This document shows positions 9,981 to 21,710 of a stretch of 64,000 bases of DNA, piece after piece. The notes below the pieces were generated by a model that did no database searches, was not told the DNA's origin, and saw only the letters and a program-made list of their open reading frames with translations. Numbering within the stretch: position 1 is the stretch's first letter; every line of letters starts with the position of its first letter. Both the position numbers and the translations under genes were made by a program. The stretch is from Saccharomycopsis fibuligera x Saccharomycopsis cf. fibuligera (taxonomy: Eukaryota; Ascomycota; Saccharomycetes; Ascoideales; Saccharomycopsidaceae), in assembly GCA_001936135.1 (NCBI GenBank), contig CP012813.1, positions 682,001-746,000 on the forward strand. The letters are read 5' to 3'.

Positions 9981-11003
9981 AACGCTTGGTGTTAAAGAGA
10001 GGGCTCCACCGAGTATGGTACAAGTTTAGTGAGATAAATTTTATAAATTAATGCTGCTGGCTTTATTTTATCCTGCAGGATTTCGCCATCGCAGTCATCA
10101 AAGAAAAACAACTTTTATGGTGCGTTTAGCAGTTGTACAGCGCTACATAGATTTCAAAGTTGGGGTATAACCTAGTTTGACTGGAAAATATTACTCAAAA
10201 GAGTTGAATTGTTGATCAGGGGTGTAGTGTCATAGTGAACAAGAAAATCTACAAAAATTATCAGGTCAAAGCTTATATGCTATTTTACCATGATTGTACT
10301 AGGACATTCATAATGCTAAAAAGTCTTGATGGTATTTTTAGAATTGAAAACTTAGCAGTGGATGTATAACAGCTTTATCTCATGAAGTGAAAAATGCTAC
10401 TAAAAGATCAAAAAATATTTTCATTCGTTTTTATTTCTCTTTGGATAATTAGAGCCAGAAAGTATGTCTTCATAGAAACCAGTGATTTGCAGTTGAAAAG
10501 AATGCCGATAATAAATGATCATTTGACCACAAACCTCATTCAAGTTTACATTTCAAAAGTAATAATTAGTTTCGTGACGTTTGTTAGCGATGTAATTGAA
10601 TTCTAGGGAGCTGCTTCTTTATGCTTTTTTTACTGTTTCATATACTTTTTAGTGTTTACATTACCCTTTATTGCAGACATTTTATTACAGTGTCTAGATT
10701 CAATATCAACGGCATTATTCTGCAAGACCCGAAAGACTTTCAAATACTGAAAATACAATAGTTCTTCTGCTAGCTAATGTTCGACTTTTTCAACAAAAAA
10801 GAAATAATGTTAGAAAGATTCACGCTAGACAGCGTTAACTCACAGCTCATGATTGTAAATAGAAAATACCTTATATTACAATACAAAAACACGTCAATAG
10901 ACTACATTATGCTGCTAAACAAATAAAACATCAGTAAAACCAGTCCATCAAAAGAGAATAGTAACGCATAAAACATTGTTTAATTTACCAAATGACTATC
11001 TCA
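9981..11003. other. Intergenic, SPT2 promoter side to RRP1 3' end
   Basis: At 1,023 bp this is long for the window. It should contain the SPT2 promoter (right next to 9980) and the RRP1 terminator. A 70-codon open frame at 10394-10606 has no recognisable family and lysine/isoleucine-rich composition typical of chance frames in AT-rich DNA. I looked for tRNA boxes and C/D or H/ACA snoRNA features and saw none I would defend. Confidence 0.5.
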
Positions 11004-11903
11004 TCACTGGAAATAGTCATCTTCTTTATCTTCATCATCGCTCTCTTCTTCCTCGCTCGATTCTTTATCGTTAACTTTTATTTTCCATTCTTTGAGTCTT
11101 TCATCTCCAAACAACTCATCATCAATTTTGGCTTTCAAAACTTTGAGACTTGTTCTCTGTTTAAAATCCTTGAAAGTTTGAAATAACTCACTTGTTGGAA
11201 TTTCTTTGAGCACGTTTTGTTTTTGTTGATTGACTTTTTTTAAAAGTTCTTGACGTTCTTTTTCCTTAATTTCTTCAGATTTTTCGTCATCATCCTCGTC
11301 ATCATCATTTATGTCCTCAATGTCCGCAAACATCACTTTTTCAAGTTCATCTATGTATATGTCAATGATATGTGATGGTAGTGAGAGAGGAATTTTGATA
11401 TCCCCAGATAGCACATTTTTCTCAAGAGTGTCGAAATACGAGCGCACCACATCTAAATCCCATTCTTCGCGCTTCAATCTTTCAAAGCAACAGCCCACTA
11501 CTCTTCTAAGTAACAAATAAAACTTGTCAATTCTGTGATGATCTATGCTCGGCCATTCTCTAATTATTATACTCCAGAAAGCTTCCACAAAAGTATTAAA
11601 ATTTCTTAACGGGATAGTTTCATCAAAAATATGGCCTAGCGTAGCCGCCAATCTTTGTTGTGGTCTAGGTCTATCGGAAAACCACATAGAATAAAAAAGA
11701 CCTTTCCATAGCTTCTGAAATTTTAAAAGTGATACCTTTTTGTCTCTTGAGAGATATTGTTTGAGTGCTTCAATTGCACTTTCACGTACTGGACGCTCTA
11801 TAATACATTGTTAGCTTGTAACTCATGCTTAAAGATATTAAAAAATGCTTTGATTCCACATACCGTTTGAAGCAAGCTTTTTCACGAAAGCAGTTTCTGA
11901 CAT
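11004..11903 (-). CDS. RRP1: Rrp1 / Nop52 family 60S ribosome biogenesis protein, two exons
   Basis: Rrp1 is a nucleolar factor for 27S pre-rRNA processing and 60S subunit assembly. The gene needs splicing. Exon 1 is 11864-11903 (MSETAFVKKLASN plus one base); exon 2 is 11004-11797. Joining them restores the family N-terminus with RPVRESAIEALKQYLS and LLKFQKLWKGLFYSMW, then the conserved DRPRPQQRLA block and HRIDKFYLLLRRVV. The spliced product is 277 residues against 278 in S. cerevisiae. The C-terminal part is acidic and lysine-rich. The 40+794 coding bases divide exactly into 278 codons including the stop. The gene is divergent from SLU7; the two are also neighbours in S. cerevisiae (YDR087C, YDR088C). 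Confidence 0.94.
11798..11863 (-). other. RRP1: RRP1 intron, 66 nt
   Basis: On the minus strand the intron begins GTATGT at 11863 and ends TATTATAG at 11798. A branch-like AGCTAAC lies about 13 nt before the 3' end (a variant of TACTAAC). It sits after codon 13 plus one base, the usual extreme 5' position of yeast introns. Removing it joins two frames into a full-length Rrp1. Confidence 0.9.
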
Positions 11904-12232
11904 TCCTGGTGTATAGCGTTATGATGACCTATTAGCTGTCTAGCTGATGGTGCAGTTGTAAATACTTGTATAGTCAGTCAAAGCGTGAAAGATTCAGACA
12001 GAAAAAAAAAAAATTTTTTTCTTTTTTTCTGATGGCAGTGATGGCCCTGTTGTACGGATCCCATGTGACCTAAAATCATAGTAAAAATATACCAATAACA
12101 CAATGTTTTGATCAAATATTCAACGGCAAACTGATCTTTCGCAGCGATGTATACGTTGCTTTCTTTTGTTATACTTGTGCTTATCATTATTGAGCGATTC
12201 TGATCGACAAGCGTTACAGATAATATTTTACC
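11904..12232. promoter_or_regulatory. Divergent RRP1/SLU7 promoter region
   Basis: These 329 bp between two divergent starts hold an A12-T7 block at 12002-12020 followed by a C and seven more T. It resembles the RRPE (AAAAATTTT) element of ribosome-biogenesis promoters, though simple poly(dA:dT) is an equally good description. I saw no clear PAC site. Confidence 0.5.
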
Positions 12233-13453
12233 ATGCCGGACCGCACCCCGCAAGACAACCAAAACAACGGTAGAAATAAGTATATCCCACAGTTTATCTC
12301 CAATGCCCCATGGTATCAGTCAGAGAGCTTGGATCCAGAGACTCTAGCTCAGCAAAAAAGTCGAAGCGGTGAGCAACAAGCAAATGAAGCAGATGAAGAT
12401 TACCTCAAACATCAGAGGCTAAATCCAAACGAGGGAAAGAGGAATTTTTCCATAGCACAACGGGGACAAGGGATACAAGACTCATATAAAGAAGTTGTCG
12501 ATATAAAGCTTATATCTGATCAGCGACAAAAACATAAGCCATTAAGCAGCGTACCGAATAGTAATAAAAGGAAATTACTAGCTTTTAAGAATAGAAACCA
12601 GATAAAATGCAGTAATTGTGGATCTTTCACTCATAAGAGGGCAGAATGCTTGGAAAAGCCTCGTAAAGTTACGGTTCAGTACAGAGACGAGGCAGAACAA
12701 GAAATATTGGAACAAAATAATACCAAAAAGATAAAAGTACGAGACGAACAGGCCCTTAAAAATTATGATGCAAAGCGTGATAATTACTATGGATTTACAG
12801 AAGAAGAATGGGTGAAGAGCGTTGAGCAGACAAGAGCTGCCAAGAAGCGCAAAGAAGAGGAAGAAGCAAAGAGAAAAGAGACAGTCAAGGGATGCGACAG
12901 GCTGGGTGAAGAGGAAAGCGATGAAGAAGATGATGAAGAGCAAGAATTAGCAGAATTAGGATTGATTGGCGACACAAAGACTATTAATACTATAAAACAA
13001 GATTCAGTGAAGGCTCCCGGGGAGAAAACTATAAGATTACTCGAGGATCGTGCAAGCTACTTAGAATCAGTGACGGCCAAGGAGCAGCATGAAGAGGACA
13101 ATGATGAAGAATTTGTTAGAAAATTAACTTACAATCCAAAAACGAGATCGATTATTGATCCAAACATGGGTGAATTCAATGAAAAAAACTTGTTCGTGCG
13201 GCATTTGGACGGTGAAGCGGCCGAGTATGAACTGATGAAACAGTTTGCTTGGAATGCAAAAAGAAAAATATCAGAAACGAATAAGGAACCAGATAATGTC
13301 CTTAGTATGTTGGAACATCATCCTGAAGCTAGTCCAACGGCAATGATGCTTGAAGTGAAGAAGAAGAAAGAAGAGCAAAAACAAAAAAAGCTAGAGAAGA
13401 AGAAAGCACTTTTAGCTAAGTATGGGGTGGTATCGGAGGTGAAGGAAGTGTAA
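12233..13453 (+). CDS. SLU7: Slu7 pre-mRNA splicing factor (second step)
   Basis: Slu7 acts in the spliceosome in 3' splice-site choice and the second catalytic step, working with Prp18. The 406-residue protein has the family opening (YIPQFISNAPWY, about 17-28). It has the CCHC zinc knuckle CSNCGSFTHKRAEC starting at residue 126 and followed by EKPRKV. The conserved NYDAKRDNYYGF segment is at about 171-182. The conserved downstream region spans about 275-365 (RLLEDRASYLESV, YNPKTRSIIDPN, FVRHLDGEAAEYELMKQFAWNA). It ends in a lysine/glutamate-rich helix. S. cerevisiae Slu7 is 382 residues. The first ATG of the frame is used. The gene is convergent with CTK2 over only 170 bp. Confidence 0.97.
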   Translation: MPDRTPQDNQNNGRNKYIPQFISNAPWYQSESLDPETLAQQKSRSGEQQANEADEDYLKHQRLNPNEGKRNFSIAQRGQGIQDSYKEVVDIKLISDQRQKHKPLSSVPNSNKRKLLAFKNRNQIKCSNCGSFTHKRAECLEKPRKVTVQYRDEAEQEILEQNNTKKIKVRDEQALKNYDAKRDNYYGFTEEEWVKSVEQTRAAKKRKEEEEAKRKETVKGCDRLGEEESDEEDDEEQELAELGLIGDTKTINTIKQDSVKAPGEKTIRLLEDRASYLESVTAKEQHEEDNDEEFVRKLTYNPKTRSIIDPNMGEFNEKNLFVRHLDGEAAEYELMKQFAWNAKRKISETNKEPDNVLSMLEHHPEASPTAMMLEVKKKKEEQKQKKLEKKKALLAKYGVVSEVKEV

Positions 13454-13623
13454 ATGTATATTACATGCAGTGTGTATATTATCTTTAAATGACATCCAAG
13501 TAATCTTCAAGTATACTTTTGTGTTTAAATACTGCTGTTTTGCAGCTGAATTCAAAGCATTTTGTACATTATTGTCGCTATAGTTTGGTTGTACTTTTTT
13601 TAGTGTCTTAAGTGGTAGGCATA

Positions 13624-14613
13624 TTAGTGAGGTTTTTTGGAAGTAAAACTCTTATCCTTATTGCTTTCACAATTCTCTACCTCTTTCGAAAATCTTTTGT
13701 ATTGATTACCCAACATGTATCTCGCACTACCATTGTCACTTATACTGTAGTTTTTAGGATTAAAAAACTTATCTTCTTTTAATGATTTTTCTGAAATTGA
13801 CTGCAAACTATTCTCGCTCTTGAGGTTTATCCGTATTTTAATAAATTTTTCTTGTTCACTGGGATAAATATTAACCAAATTGCTATAGTTGTAGTTATTG
13901 ATGTACAATTCTAATATCTCAAACAATGCTTCATTTACCAAGTTTCTATCGCAGTGATAATTTGTGGACTGTAATGGGAAAATCGACGTCACATCCAGAA
14001 ACTTTGCTGCGATAATGATACATGCTAATGCGGTGGCGTGAGGCGGCACTTTTAAACTAATTTCTGTTTGAAATGAATCAAATGCAATCAAGTAGGCCAA
14101 ATATGTCAAGTCAAAGGATAGTTTCAAATCCTTAGCGATTCGTATCAACAACTCTTCCACATGATATGTGCGAAAATCAAAACTGAGTGTCTCTAGCATT
14201 TTCTTTTCCATTCCAAGAATTGCCTTCTTCGTATCTTCCACCACGTCGTTGGCATTCGATACATTTCGCAATGGATTAGCAGCCACAATTATGTCTCTGA
14301 GCTTCTTGATGGTGTCTTCGTTCTTACTAGCGATGAAAAGCGATGTTATTGCCACGTCCAAGTTGGTTGATGTGCTGAAAGTATTGAAAAGATAGTATTT
14401 TTGATAATATATCATTGCAGTCTCTAGCGTTCTGTTGGGAAACTTAAGGCTTTTAGTCAAACTACAGAGAAAATTTAGCACTTGGGATATCCTCTGCTTG
14501 TAGGTTGTATAGTCTGATATTGTCTTCTTTTGGAGGTATTTTATTGCGTTAGACGTCAAGTAGGGCCGCGATAGCTGTATTGAAGAGTTGAATGTTTTTT
14601 CTTGTTCTGGCAT
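13624..14613 (-). CDS. CTK2: Cyclin subunit of the CTDK-I RNA polymerase II CTD kinase
   Basis: The ATG at 14613 gives a 329-residue protein (MPEQEKTFNS...); S. cerevisiae Ctk2 is 323. It has two cyclin folds. The first, about residues 30-160, contains IKYLQKKTISDY, the cyclin-box core TAMIYYQKYYLFN and ASLFIASKNEDT-like sequence. The second, about 165-250, contains KVPPHATALACIIIAAKFLD. This pattern fits the K/T/L-type transcriptional cyclins and best fits Ctk2, which activates the Ctk1 kinase to phosphorylate Ser2 of the Pol II tail. Divergence from other cyclins such as Bur2 leaves slight doubt. It lies downstream of DBP4 on the same strand and converges on SLU7. Confidence 0.88.
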   Translation of the reverse strand: MPEQEKTFNSSIQLSRPYLTSNAIKYLQKKTISDYTTYKQRISQVLNFLCSLTKSLKFPNRTLETAMIYYQKYYLFNTFSTSTNLDVAITSLFIASKNEDTIKKLRDIIVAANPLRNVSNANDVVEDTKKAILGMEKKMLETLSFDFRTYHVEELLIRIAKDLKLSFDLTYLAYLIAFDSFQTEISLKVPPHATALACIIIAAKFLDVTSIFPLQSTNYHCDRNLVNEALFEILELYINNYNYSNLVNIYPSEQEKFIKIRINLKSENSLQSISEKSLKEDKFFNPKNYSISDNGSARYMLGNQYKRFSKEVENCESNKDKSFTSKKPH

Positions 14614-14927
14614 TTTCAACTAATGGCCCGTAGCTGTGTTATAGGAGTTTGTACTGATGATTTGTATTGATGAAGTTGTTTTACTTGTTTTACTGTCTTA
14701 GCGTTTATTGATTTCAATTTTTCTATTTTTTTTTTCCGTCTCCGTTTTTGATGTGAGTTTCTAATTGTAAATATTCAATTTTTGCAGGGGCCCGCAACCG
14801 TGACAAAAAACGAACATGCATCAAGTCTACAACGTGCTAATTAGTCCCAACAATTACAAGTAGAAACAAGTCTAGATTACAGTAAACGTATAATGTATAT
14901 AGCAAAAAGTTGCCACAAGTCACCTAT
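14614..14927. other. Intergenic, DBP4 3' end to CTK2 promoter
   Basis: This 314 bp gap contains T-rich runs around 14710-14737 upstream of CTK2. No gene or distinctive repeat is seen. Confidence 0.5.
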
Positions 14928-17300
14928 CTAATTTTGAAGAAGTTTAGCAGACAAAGCTTCCAAATCTTCCAAAGTTTCTGGTTCAGCGTACTCAATGACA
15001 TTAACCCCATCATCACCTTCGTTTCTATTTTTACCATTAACCTTATCATTATCGAACCATTTAGGTTTCTTAGCCGCTGGCTCAGAGTCAGAATCAGAAT
15101 CAGAATCAGAACCGGAATCAAATTTGTTAGCACCACGTTCATCACCACTACTGGCGTACTCAGCATTAACTTTAAGATCCTCATCAATGTCACCGGTACC
15201 AACAACATAAGTGACTTGCTCTTCATCATCATCATCGCTACCACTTTCTTCAGCAAGTCTTTCCAATTCTCTACGTCTCCTTTTCTTTTCCTGTCTTTTC
15301 TCTCTGGCCACCTCTTTATCATGTTCATCCATCTCTGCCATGATTTTAGTTTCTTTATCAACGTATTCTTTAATCTGTGAGGCAGCATCACCTTTCCTAT
15401 GAAAATCTTCCTCATCTTCAAGCTCATAAATTGGATGTGCTACGCCTTCATCATCAAACTTCATCTTGGTTGGATTTCCGTGATTAGCTAATGAAGCTTT
15501 CTTAGAAGTAGCTTTTCTCAACTGTCTTTTGGACACCGGTATGCTTAAATCCGGCAAATCTTCTTCTTTTAACGCATGATCCTGTCTCTTAACAGCCATA
15601 AAATCGTCCTCATCATCATCATCATTATCAGCATCACCACCAACAGTCTTCTTGGTAACGTTCATGTAATGTTCAGATAAGACGCCTTGATTTTGTCTCT
15701 CAAACATACGATCATATTTGGTCTTGACCTCCTTCTTTTTGTCTTCAATCTCACCATCTTCATTAGCCTTAGATAAACCAAGCAATTGTCTCGAAGCATT
15801 CTTAAGTTCTTTAGATTTGCTACCACCTTTTATTTTGATCTTTGGAGCACCGGGCAAACCAAGGGACTTAGCATATTCTTCCGAAGGCAACTTATTGATA
15901 TCAAACACTTCTTTATCCTGTTGCAAATACACCGATCTAAAATAAGAGATAAACGCCTTTTGACCCAAATACTTGATTTCCGGATCTGAGAAACATAACG
16001 CTTGCAATTTGGATTGAATGGATTTTTTCTTTGCTTGTTTAATGTTTAATTTTCTGGGAGCAATTTTCTTAGCTTCCAATCTTTTTAAAAATGGCTCCTC
16101 TTCACTTGGAGTTAAAAACAATAGCGATTTACCTGTTTTACCAAATCTAGCAGCTCTACCGACTCTATGAACGTACGTCGCAGTATCTTCTGGACAATCT
16201 ATCTGTACCACCCAGTCGACAGAGGGGAAATCCAACCCACGAGCCACAACATCAGTGGCTAGTAAGCACACCTGACTGGCCTTGGTAAACTTGTATGTGG
16301 TTTCCATTCTTGAAGTTTGCTTCTGTCTGCCATGTAATTTGAGCAATGAAATACCAGGTTGCATTTTACGGAACGTTTCATAAACATAATGGACTTGTTT
16401 CGAACATGAGAAAAACACAATTATCTTTGACTTCAAATGTGTCTTCAAAAAACTCCATAAAGTGTCCAACTTGTCTTGCAATTCCACAGTTATATAACTT
16501 TCTTCTAAAGATTGAGGTGTCTGTTTGAGTCCCAAGTTAGCTTCAGTGTCAACATATTGAGGATTAGCTAATGACAATCTTGCCAAATCGCTAACGGATT
16601 TTGTCTGAGTGGCAGAAAACAATAACGTTTGTCTATCTGGGGATAAATTTTCTATGATACTGTCTATTGTTTTTTTAAACCCCATATCCAAGATTCTGTC
16701 CGCTTCATCAAGCACAAGCATTTGCAAATTAGATAAATCCAACCCTGCTGTTTGGTCCATATGTTGCAAGATACGTCCTGGGGTACCAATCAAGATATTC
16801 ATTTTGGTGATTCTTTGCTTCTCAAACTTTACGTCCTTACCACCAATGATTAAGCCAGCAGAGAAATTATTATGTTTACCAATTTTAACTAGCACTTCGT
16901 ATATTTGCATGGCTAGTTCTCTAGTTGGAGAGATCACTAGTGCTCCTAAGCCGTCAAACTCGTTCCACATTTTTCTGTAAAGTGATTCGATTAACGGAAT
17001 TAAAAAGGCCAAAGTCTTACCAGAGCCAGTTCTGGCAGCACCGAGAATGTCCTCACCTTTAAGTGCCAATCCAATGGTTTTCTTTTGAATGTCAGTCATG
17101 GAGATGTACCCCGCTTCTGAAAGGCCCTTAAGGGTGCCTTCTGAGATTGGTAGTTCTTTGAATTGTGATACTTCATCGGCTTTGGATACATCAAGTTCTT
17201 TTATTTTTTCTTCCAAGCTGGCTATGTATTCTTTCTCTTTTTGCACCTTTTCTTTTCTGATATTCTTGTGATTGGCCTTAGCCTTTGACTTCTTTGCCAT
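14928..17300 (-). CDS. DBP4: DEAD-box RNA helicase Dbp4 (Hca4), 40S ribosome biogenesis
   Basis: Dbp4 is the nucleolar ATP-dependent RNA helicase that releases U14 snoRNA from pre-rRNA during 18S processing. All helicase motifs are visible in this 790-residue protein: F-x-ELPIS with the Q motif (about 66-90), motif [10 protein letters not shown] (about 111), Ia PTRELA, Ib TPGR, II DEAD (about 215), [17 protein letters not shown] and [10 protein letters not shown] (about 390). The stretch [20 protein letters not shown] distinguishes Dbp4 from other DEAD-box proteins. After the core comes the Dbp4 C-terminal domain and a charged tail with an acidic Asp/Ser repeat ([12 protein letters not shown]) near residue 740. 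S. cerevisiae Dbp4 is 770 residues. An RRPE-like and a PAC-like element lie about 110-140 bp upstream. Confidence 0.97.
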   Translation of the reverse strand: MAKKSKAKANHKNIRKEKVQKEKEYIASLEEKIKELDVSKADEVSQFKELPISEGTLKGLSEAGYISMTDIQKKTIGLALKGEDILGAARTGSGKTLAFLIPLIESLYRKMWNEFDGLGALVISPTRELAMQIYEVLVKIGKHNNFSAGLIIGGKDVKFEKQRITKMNILIGTPGRILQHMDQTAGLDLSNLQMLVLDEADRILDMGFKKTIDSIIENLSPDRQTLLFSATQTKSVSDLARLSLANPQYVDTEANLGLKQTPQSLEESYITVELQDKLDTLWSFLKTHLKSKIIVFFSCSKQVHYVYETFRKMQPGISLLKLHGRQKQTSRMETTYKFTKASQVCLLATDVVARGLDFPSVDWVVQIDCPEDTATYVHRVGRAARFGKTGKSLLFLTPSEEEPFLKRLEAKKIAPRKLNIKQAKKKSIQSKLQALCFSDPEIKYLGQKAFISYFRSVYLQQDKEVFDINKLPSEEYAKSLGLPGAPKIKIKGGSKSKELKNASRQLLGLSKANEDGEIEDKKKEVKTKYDRMFERQNQGVLSEHYMNVTKKTVGGDADNDDDDEDDFMAVKRQDHALKEEDLPDLSIPVSKRQLRKATSKKASLANHGNPTKMKFDDEGVAHPIYELEDEEDFHRKGDAASQIKEYVDKETKIMAEMDEHDKEVAREKRQEKKRRRRELERLAEESGSDDDDEEQVTYVVGTGDIDEDLKVNAEYASSGDERGANKFDSGSDSDSDSDSEPAAKKPKWFDNDKVNGKNRNEGDDGVNVIEYAEPETLEDLEALSAKLLQN

Positions 17301-17605
17301 TATAAAAGTAATATGGTTTGGATGGCTAGTGTGTTCGTTGGTTATATGTTGATGATAGTGTTTTGGTGCTTTGAAGTTTTTTTCTTTTTCTAGAAATGTT
17401 AAAGAATAAAAAAATTTTTTTTCCTGTCCGATGAGCTATGCATCCAGTCCCACGGTACATGGTTAAGAAAACTGCAATACTACAAAATTTAAAATACATC
17501 CGCTACAAATTGGTAAGTACAATAATGTTACAACACTGAATATTAATTGAAAGGTTTTTAATTTTTTACATACTGAATCTATCAAAATGCAAAAATGTAA
17601 AATAC
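17301..17605. other. Intergenic, NOP9 3' end to DBP4 promoter
   Basis: These 305 bp hold the DBP4 promoter next to 17300, with the RRPE/PAC-like pair listed separately, and the NOP9 3' end near 17605. Nothing else is seen. Confidence 0.5.
17408..17437 (-). promoter_or_regulatory. RRPE-like and PAC-like ribosome-biogenesis motifs upstream of DBP4
   Basis: An A7T8 block (17408-17422, fits AAAAATTTT) is followed after 7 bp by GATGAGCT (17430-17437), the core of the PAC element. In S. cerevisiae and Candida this pair marks co-regulated ribosome-biogenesis genes. Location about 110-140 bp before the DBP4 ATG fits. The motif call is by eye and the regulation is inference. Confidence 0.6.
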
Positions 17606-19681
17606 TCATTTCTGTCTGTGACGACCTCTAAGCTTCTGTTTCTTAATATTCTCTGGCGCAGCATTATCATTACTCTGTCTCTTTTTTGAATCAAATCCAT
17701 TTCCTCCAAACTTGCTGTCCGGCTTCTTTGCATCTTCTGGCTTTTTATCATCAGCTGGCTTTGGTGGGAATTTCTCCAATTCTTGCTCTTTTATCAAAAA
17801 TCTCCAATCACTTCTTTTTCTGATAAACAAGTCCATTTTCCAATTCTTCCATACTTGTCTTCCGTATGTACTCTCTTTGACTTTATCCTTACCGGCGAAC
17901 AATTCACCAGCTATTCTTTCCTTGTAATTGGTAAGCTTGACGGTGAAGTCCCACAATTTGTCAACAATGTGTGATCCGTAAGCGTTACATGACATGTTTT
18001 CGATCTGCCCAGTGAAACAATTAAGCAATTTTCTTCTCTTAATGATATCGACATTATCAACAATCAAAACGCTTTCGATAGCGTGAGAAAAAACGCCATG
18101 GTAGCACATCTGTATTAATCTTTCTTGAGACAAATTCAAGTATGAATCAATTGCATAATTCAAAAGTTGTGGATCATACTCCACCAATTTACTAAAGAAA
18201 AGAGTTCTCCATCTTTCTTCGGCAGTTGGCCAATCATCATTAGTATTGCCTAATGTTGAAGTAGATAATTTCAAAATATCTTCAGCCATATTTTCATGAG
18301 AATATTTTTGCAAAATCTGTTGTATTATCTCTGTTTTTTTGTAATCTTTGTGACTTCCGGAAGCATCAATGATTGCTTTACCAATGTCAAGATTTATATC
18401 AATTAGCTCATTGATTTCCGGTACAAGCTGTTCAAGCATCCATTTCACTTCCCCTTTAGCCAATTTAAATAACAATACCTCCACCACGAATAACCCAGTG
18501 TTCTCTCTTTTAACCAACTTCAAAAGTCTATCTTTCATGTACAAGCGGTACAATCTGTCAACGTTTTTCTGTAACCCGTAGCGTACTACTGCTTCAAGAA
18601 AATGGGATCCCACTGGGTCACTAAGCAAGTACTCTACAAATGCTCCTTCTTGTTTTTCACTTTCTTCACCGAGTGGTAAAAAGATCATGTGGTAAAGTGG
18701 TCTCTCTCTGTCCACCATGCCCTCCACTTGAATGATAAGCTGTAGTACTGGAGATGCAACTTTGTCAATAGCCAAATTTCTCAAAGATTCTCTAGTTTGA
18801 CCTTCTCTGATTGTGCTCATGATGACATTTAGCTCCTCTTTGAAAGACTCGGGAATCTGATAATTTCTTTGAAAATCCTTATTATCTTTAATTTCAATCA
18901 TTTTTCTAGCAACCTTGGATTTTTTACTTCTTAGAACCGAAGTCCCCACAGTGGTTGAAGGAAGTTCTTTACCACCTAAGATCAACAATATTACTCGGAG
19001 AACATGAGATGCATATTGATGTGAAACAATCTCCTGCAAGTAAGGTTTAAGCTCGTTCAACATATAAATGAAAAGAGTTTCCATTGAAGCGTACAATTCG
19101 TCATCTTCACTGTTTTCTTCACCTTCGTTGTCATCCTCCTCGCCCAACATTTCCTTCTCAACCAAGGCGGCAGCCCTCACAAATAGCGTCTCCAAGCAAT
19201 GAGAAGAATATTTATGATGCGCTAAAGCAACAAACTGTCCTGAAAAACTTCTGAACATGCTTTTTATCTGCTTAGTGGTACCATTGAGCACCAAACGTTC
19301 TACCAACTTTGAGCAAATTTGATTAGTAACGAGTTTCAACTCCTTGCCCTTACTTTCAGCAAAGACACTATTCACGTATAATTTTCTGTCTTCTTCATTC
19401 TCAAACACGTTGATGTTTAAAGTATTCTCGGCTTCTTTGAAATATGCACTTTCTTGAGGATCCACTAACCCATAGAATGTAGATGGAATTTCTCCAGATG
19501 CTTGCTTAACTGCAATGTCACTGTGAGCCACCACTTTGGGCTGCTTCGAGTGGTCAGTGGTGATTTTTATTGGAGCCTTTTCAGCGGAGTCTGCAGAGTC
19601 TGCAGAGTCTGCCACGGGAGCGTCAGTATCCTGAAGCTTCTTTTGCTTTTCCAATCTTCTTCCTCTTGCTTTCTTAGCCAT
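17606..19681 (-). CDS. NOP9: Nop9 pumilio-repeat pre-rRNA binding protein
   Basis: Nop9 binds pre-rRNA in the nucleolus and guards site D cleavage during 40S maturation. The 691-residue protein (666 in S. cerevisiae) begins with a basic segment MAKKARGRRLEKQKK, then the conserved FYGLVDPQESAYFKEAEN. A horseshoe of pumilio-type helical repeats follows, seen as recurrent signatures such as KLVERLVL, HKYSSHCLETLF, HQYASHVLRVIL, VASPVLQLIIQ, VGSHFLEAVVRY and AYGSHIVDKLW. An acidic insert (EEDDNEGEENSEDDE) lies near 180. It ends in a lysine/arginine-rich tail with KKQKLRGRHRQK. A Ser/Ala/Asp repeat (DSADSADSAE) near residue 25 comes from a 9 bp direct repeat. It is upstream of DBP4 on the same strand. 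Confidence 0.96.
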   Translation of the reverse strand: MAKKARGRRLEKQKKLQDTDAPVADSADSADSAEKAPIKITTDHSKQPKVVAHSDIAVKQASGEIPSTFYGLVDPQESAYFKEAENTLNINVFENEEDRKLYVNSVFAESKGKELKLVTNQICSKLVERLVLNGTTKQIKSMFRSFSGQFVALAHHKYSSHCLETLFVRAAALVEKEMLGEEDDNEGEENSEDDELYASMETLFIYMLNELKPYLQEIVSHQYASHVLRVILLILGGKELPSTTVGTSVLRSKKSKVARKMIEIKDNKDFQRNYQIPESFKEELNVIMSTIREGQTRESLRNLAIDKVASPVLQLIIQVEGMVDRERPLYHMIFLPLGEESEKQEGAFVEYLLSDPVGSHFLEAVVRYGLQKNVDRLYRLYMKDRLLKLVKRENTGLFVVEVLLFKLAKGEVKWMLEQLVPEINELIDINLDIGKAIIDASGSHKDYKKTEIIQQILQKYSHENMAEDILKLSTSTLGNTNDDWPTAEERWRTLFFSKLVEYDPQLLNYAIDSYLNLSQERLIQMCYHGVFSHAIESVLIVDNVDIIKRRKLLNCFTGQIENMSCNAYGSHIVDKLWDFTVKLTNYKERIAGELFAGKDKVKESTYGRQVWKNWKMDLFIRKRSDWRFLIKEQELEKFPPKPADDKKPEDAKKPDSKFGGNGFDSKKRQSNDNAAPENIKKQKLRGRHRQK

Positions 19682-19780
19682 TGTTGGTAGTGTGGATATG
19701 CTCTAATGTATAACTGACGAGAAGAGTAGTTTTAGTAGGTTTGGCTGCCTTCGTGCCAAAAAAATTTTCTGCTTTTTAAA

Positions 19781-19807
19781 TTTTTTTTTTTTTTTTTTTT
19801 TTTTTTT
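19781..19807 (+). repeat. T27 homopolymer
   Basis: Run of 27 T about 100 bp upstream of the NOP9 start. Confidence 0.93.
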
Positions 19808-19980
19808 CATGCGATGCCCTCCGGAAAAGCAGCGGTCCGTATCACGAGGGCGCGGATGTTGATCTATCAAGATAACATTTTTAACGGCAAGTGTAAGAAC
19901 ATTAGCACTCAATTGACCCTTAAGGGCGTTCATAAGGATCAAAATGGAGAAGAGAATGTTGTAATGAAAAAGCAAAAGAA

Positions 19981-20010
19981 AAGTGCAAGTGCAAGTGCAA
20001 GTGCAAGTGT
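19981..20010 (+). repeat. AAGTGC hexanucleotide tandem repeat, 5 copies
   Basis: Four perfect AAGTGC units and a fifth ending in T lie in the NOP9/COQ5 intergenic region. It is non-coding on either strand as far as I can see. Confidence 0.9.
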
Positions 20011-20372
20011 AACTTGTCTCATGAAAAAAAGTTAGCCGTGGAAATTATTATGCGCCCACTTTTTCAATTGGGTTTCTATTCCATGTCCTGCCATGATTCA
20101 GATCCAAAAAGACAATTCTCTGAAACACCAATTGAGCATTGAAAGACCACAGCTGGAGACATACTAACAATTAAACACCTCTTCAAATGCGAAACAGCGT
20201 ATGTAAATTGCTGCTGTGGAGGCTGTGGAAGCTTGCGAGTGTTCATGTTGGGAATGGGGCGTTTTCTATCGTTACCCGCTGCACTTTACAATAGCTGCGA
20301 GCCAATTGATTTTCGTTCCAAACAAAGTGGAAAACAATCTTGAGATTCAGCCCACGCGCTCAACATCTTTAA

Positions 20373-21392
<1,020 letters not shown>

Positions 21393-21670
21393 AATCTTGA
21401 TTGTTACTGAAAATCATAATGATGTTCAATTTATGCTCTTAAACTTTTTGTATATTGCTATGGTCTAAACTCATTTATTTTGTTGCTCTTCAATGATGTT
21501 GCTTTATATGTATTGTTAATTGCGTATTTGCCTCATCTCATTCTAGAAGTAATTTTTAACGTCAATTACACTAATATATCACGGCTTTGTAAATAGAAAT
21601 AAAGGTTAATGCAGTATTGCTCTGAAATACTAAATGATTACATGACTACAAGTCGCAGTGCCCTTGAAAA

Positions 21671-21710
<40 letters not shown>

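Noticed and set aside
10394-10606. 70-codon frame between SPT2 and RRP1
   Set aside because: Composition matches translated AT-rich DNA and nothing familiar is found; treated as chance.
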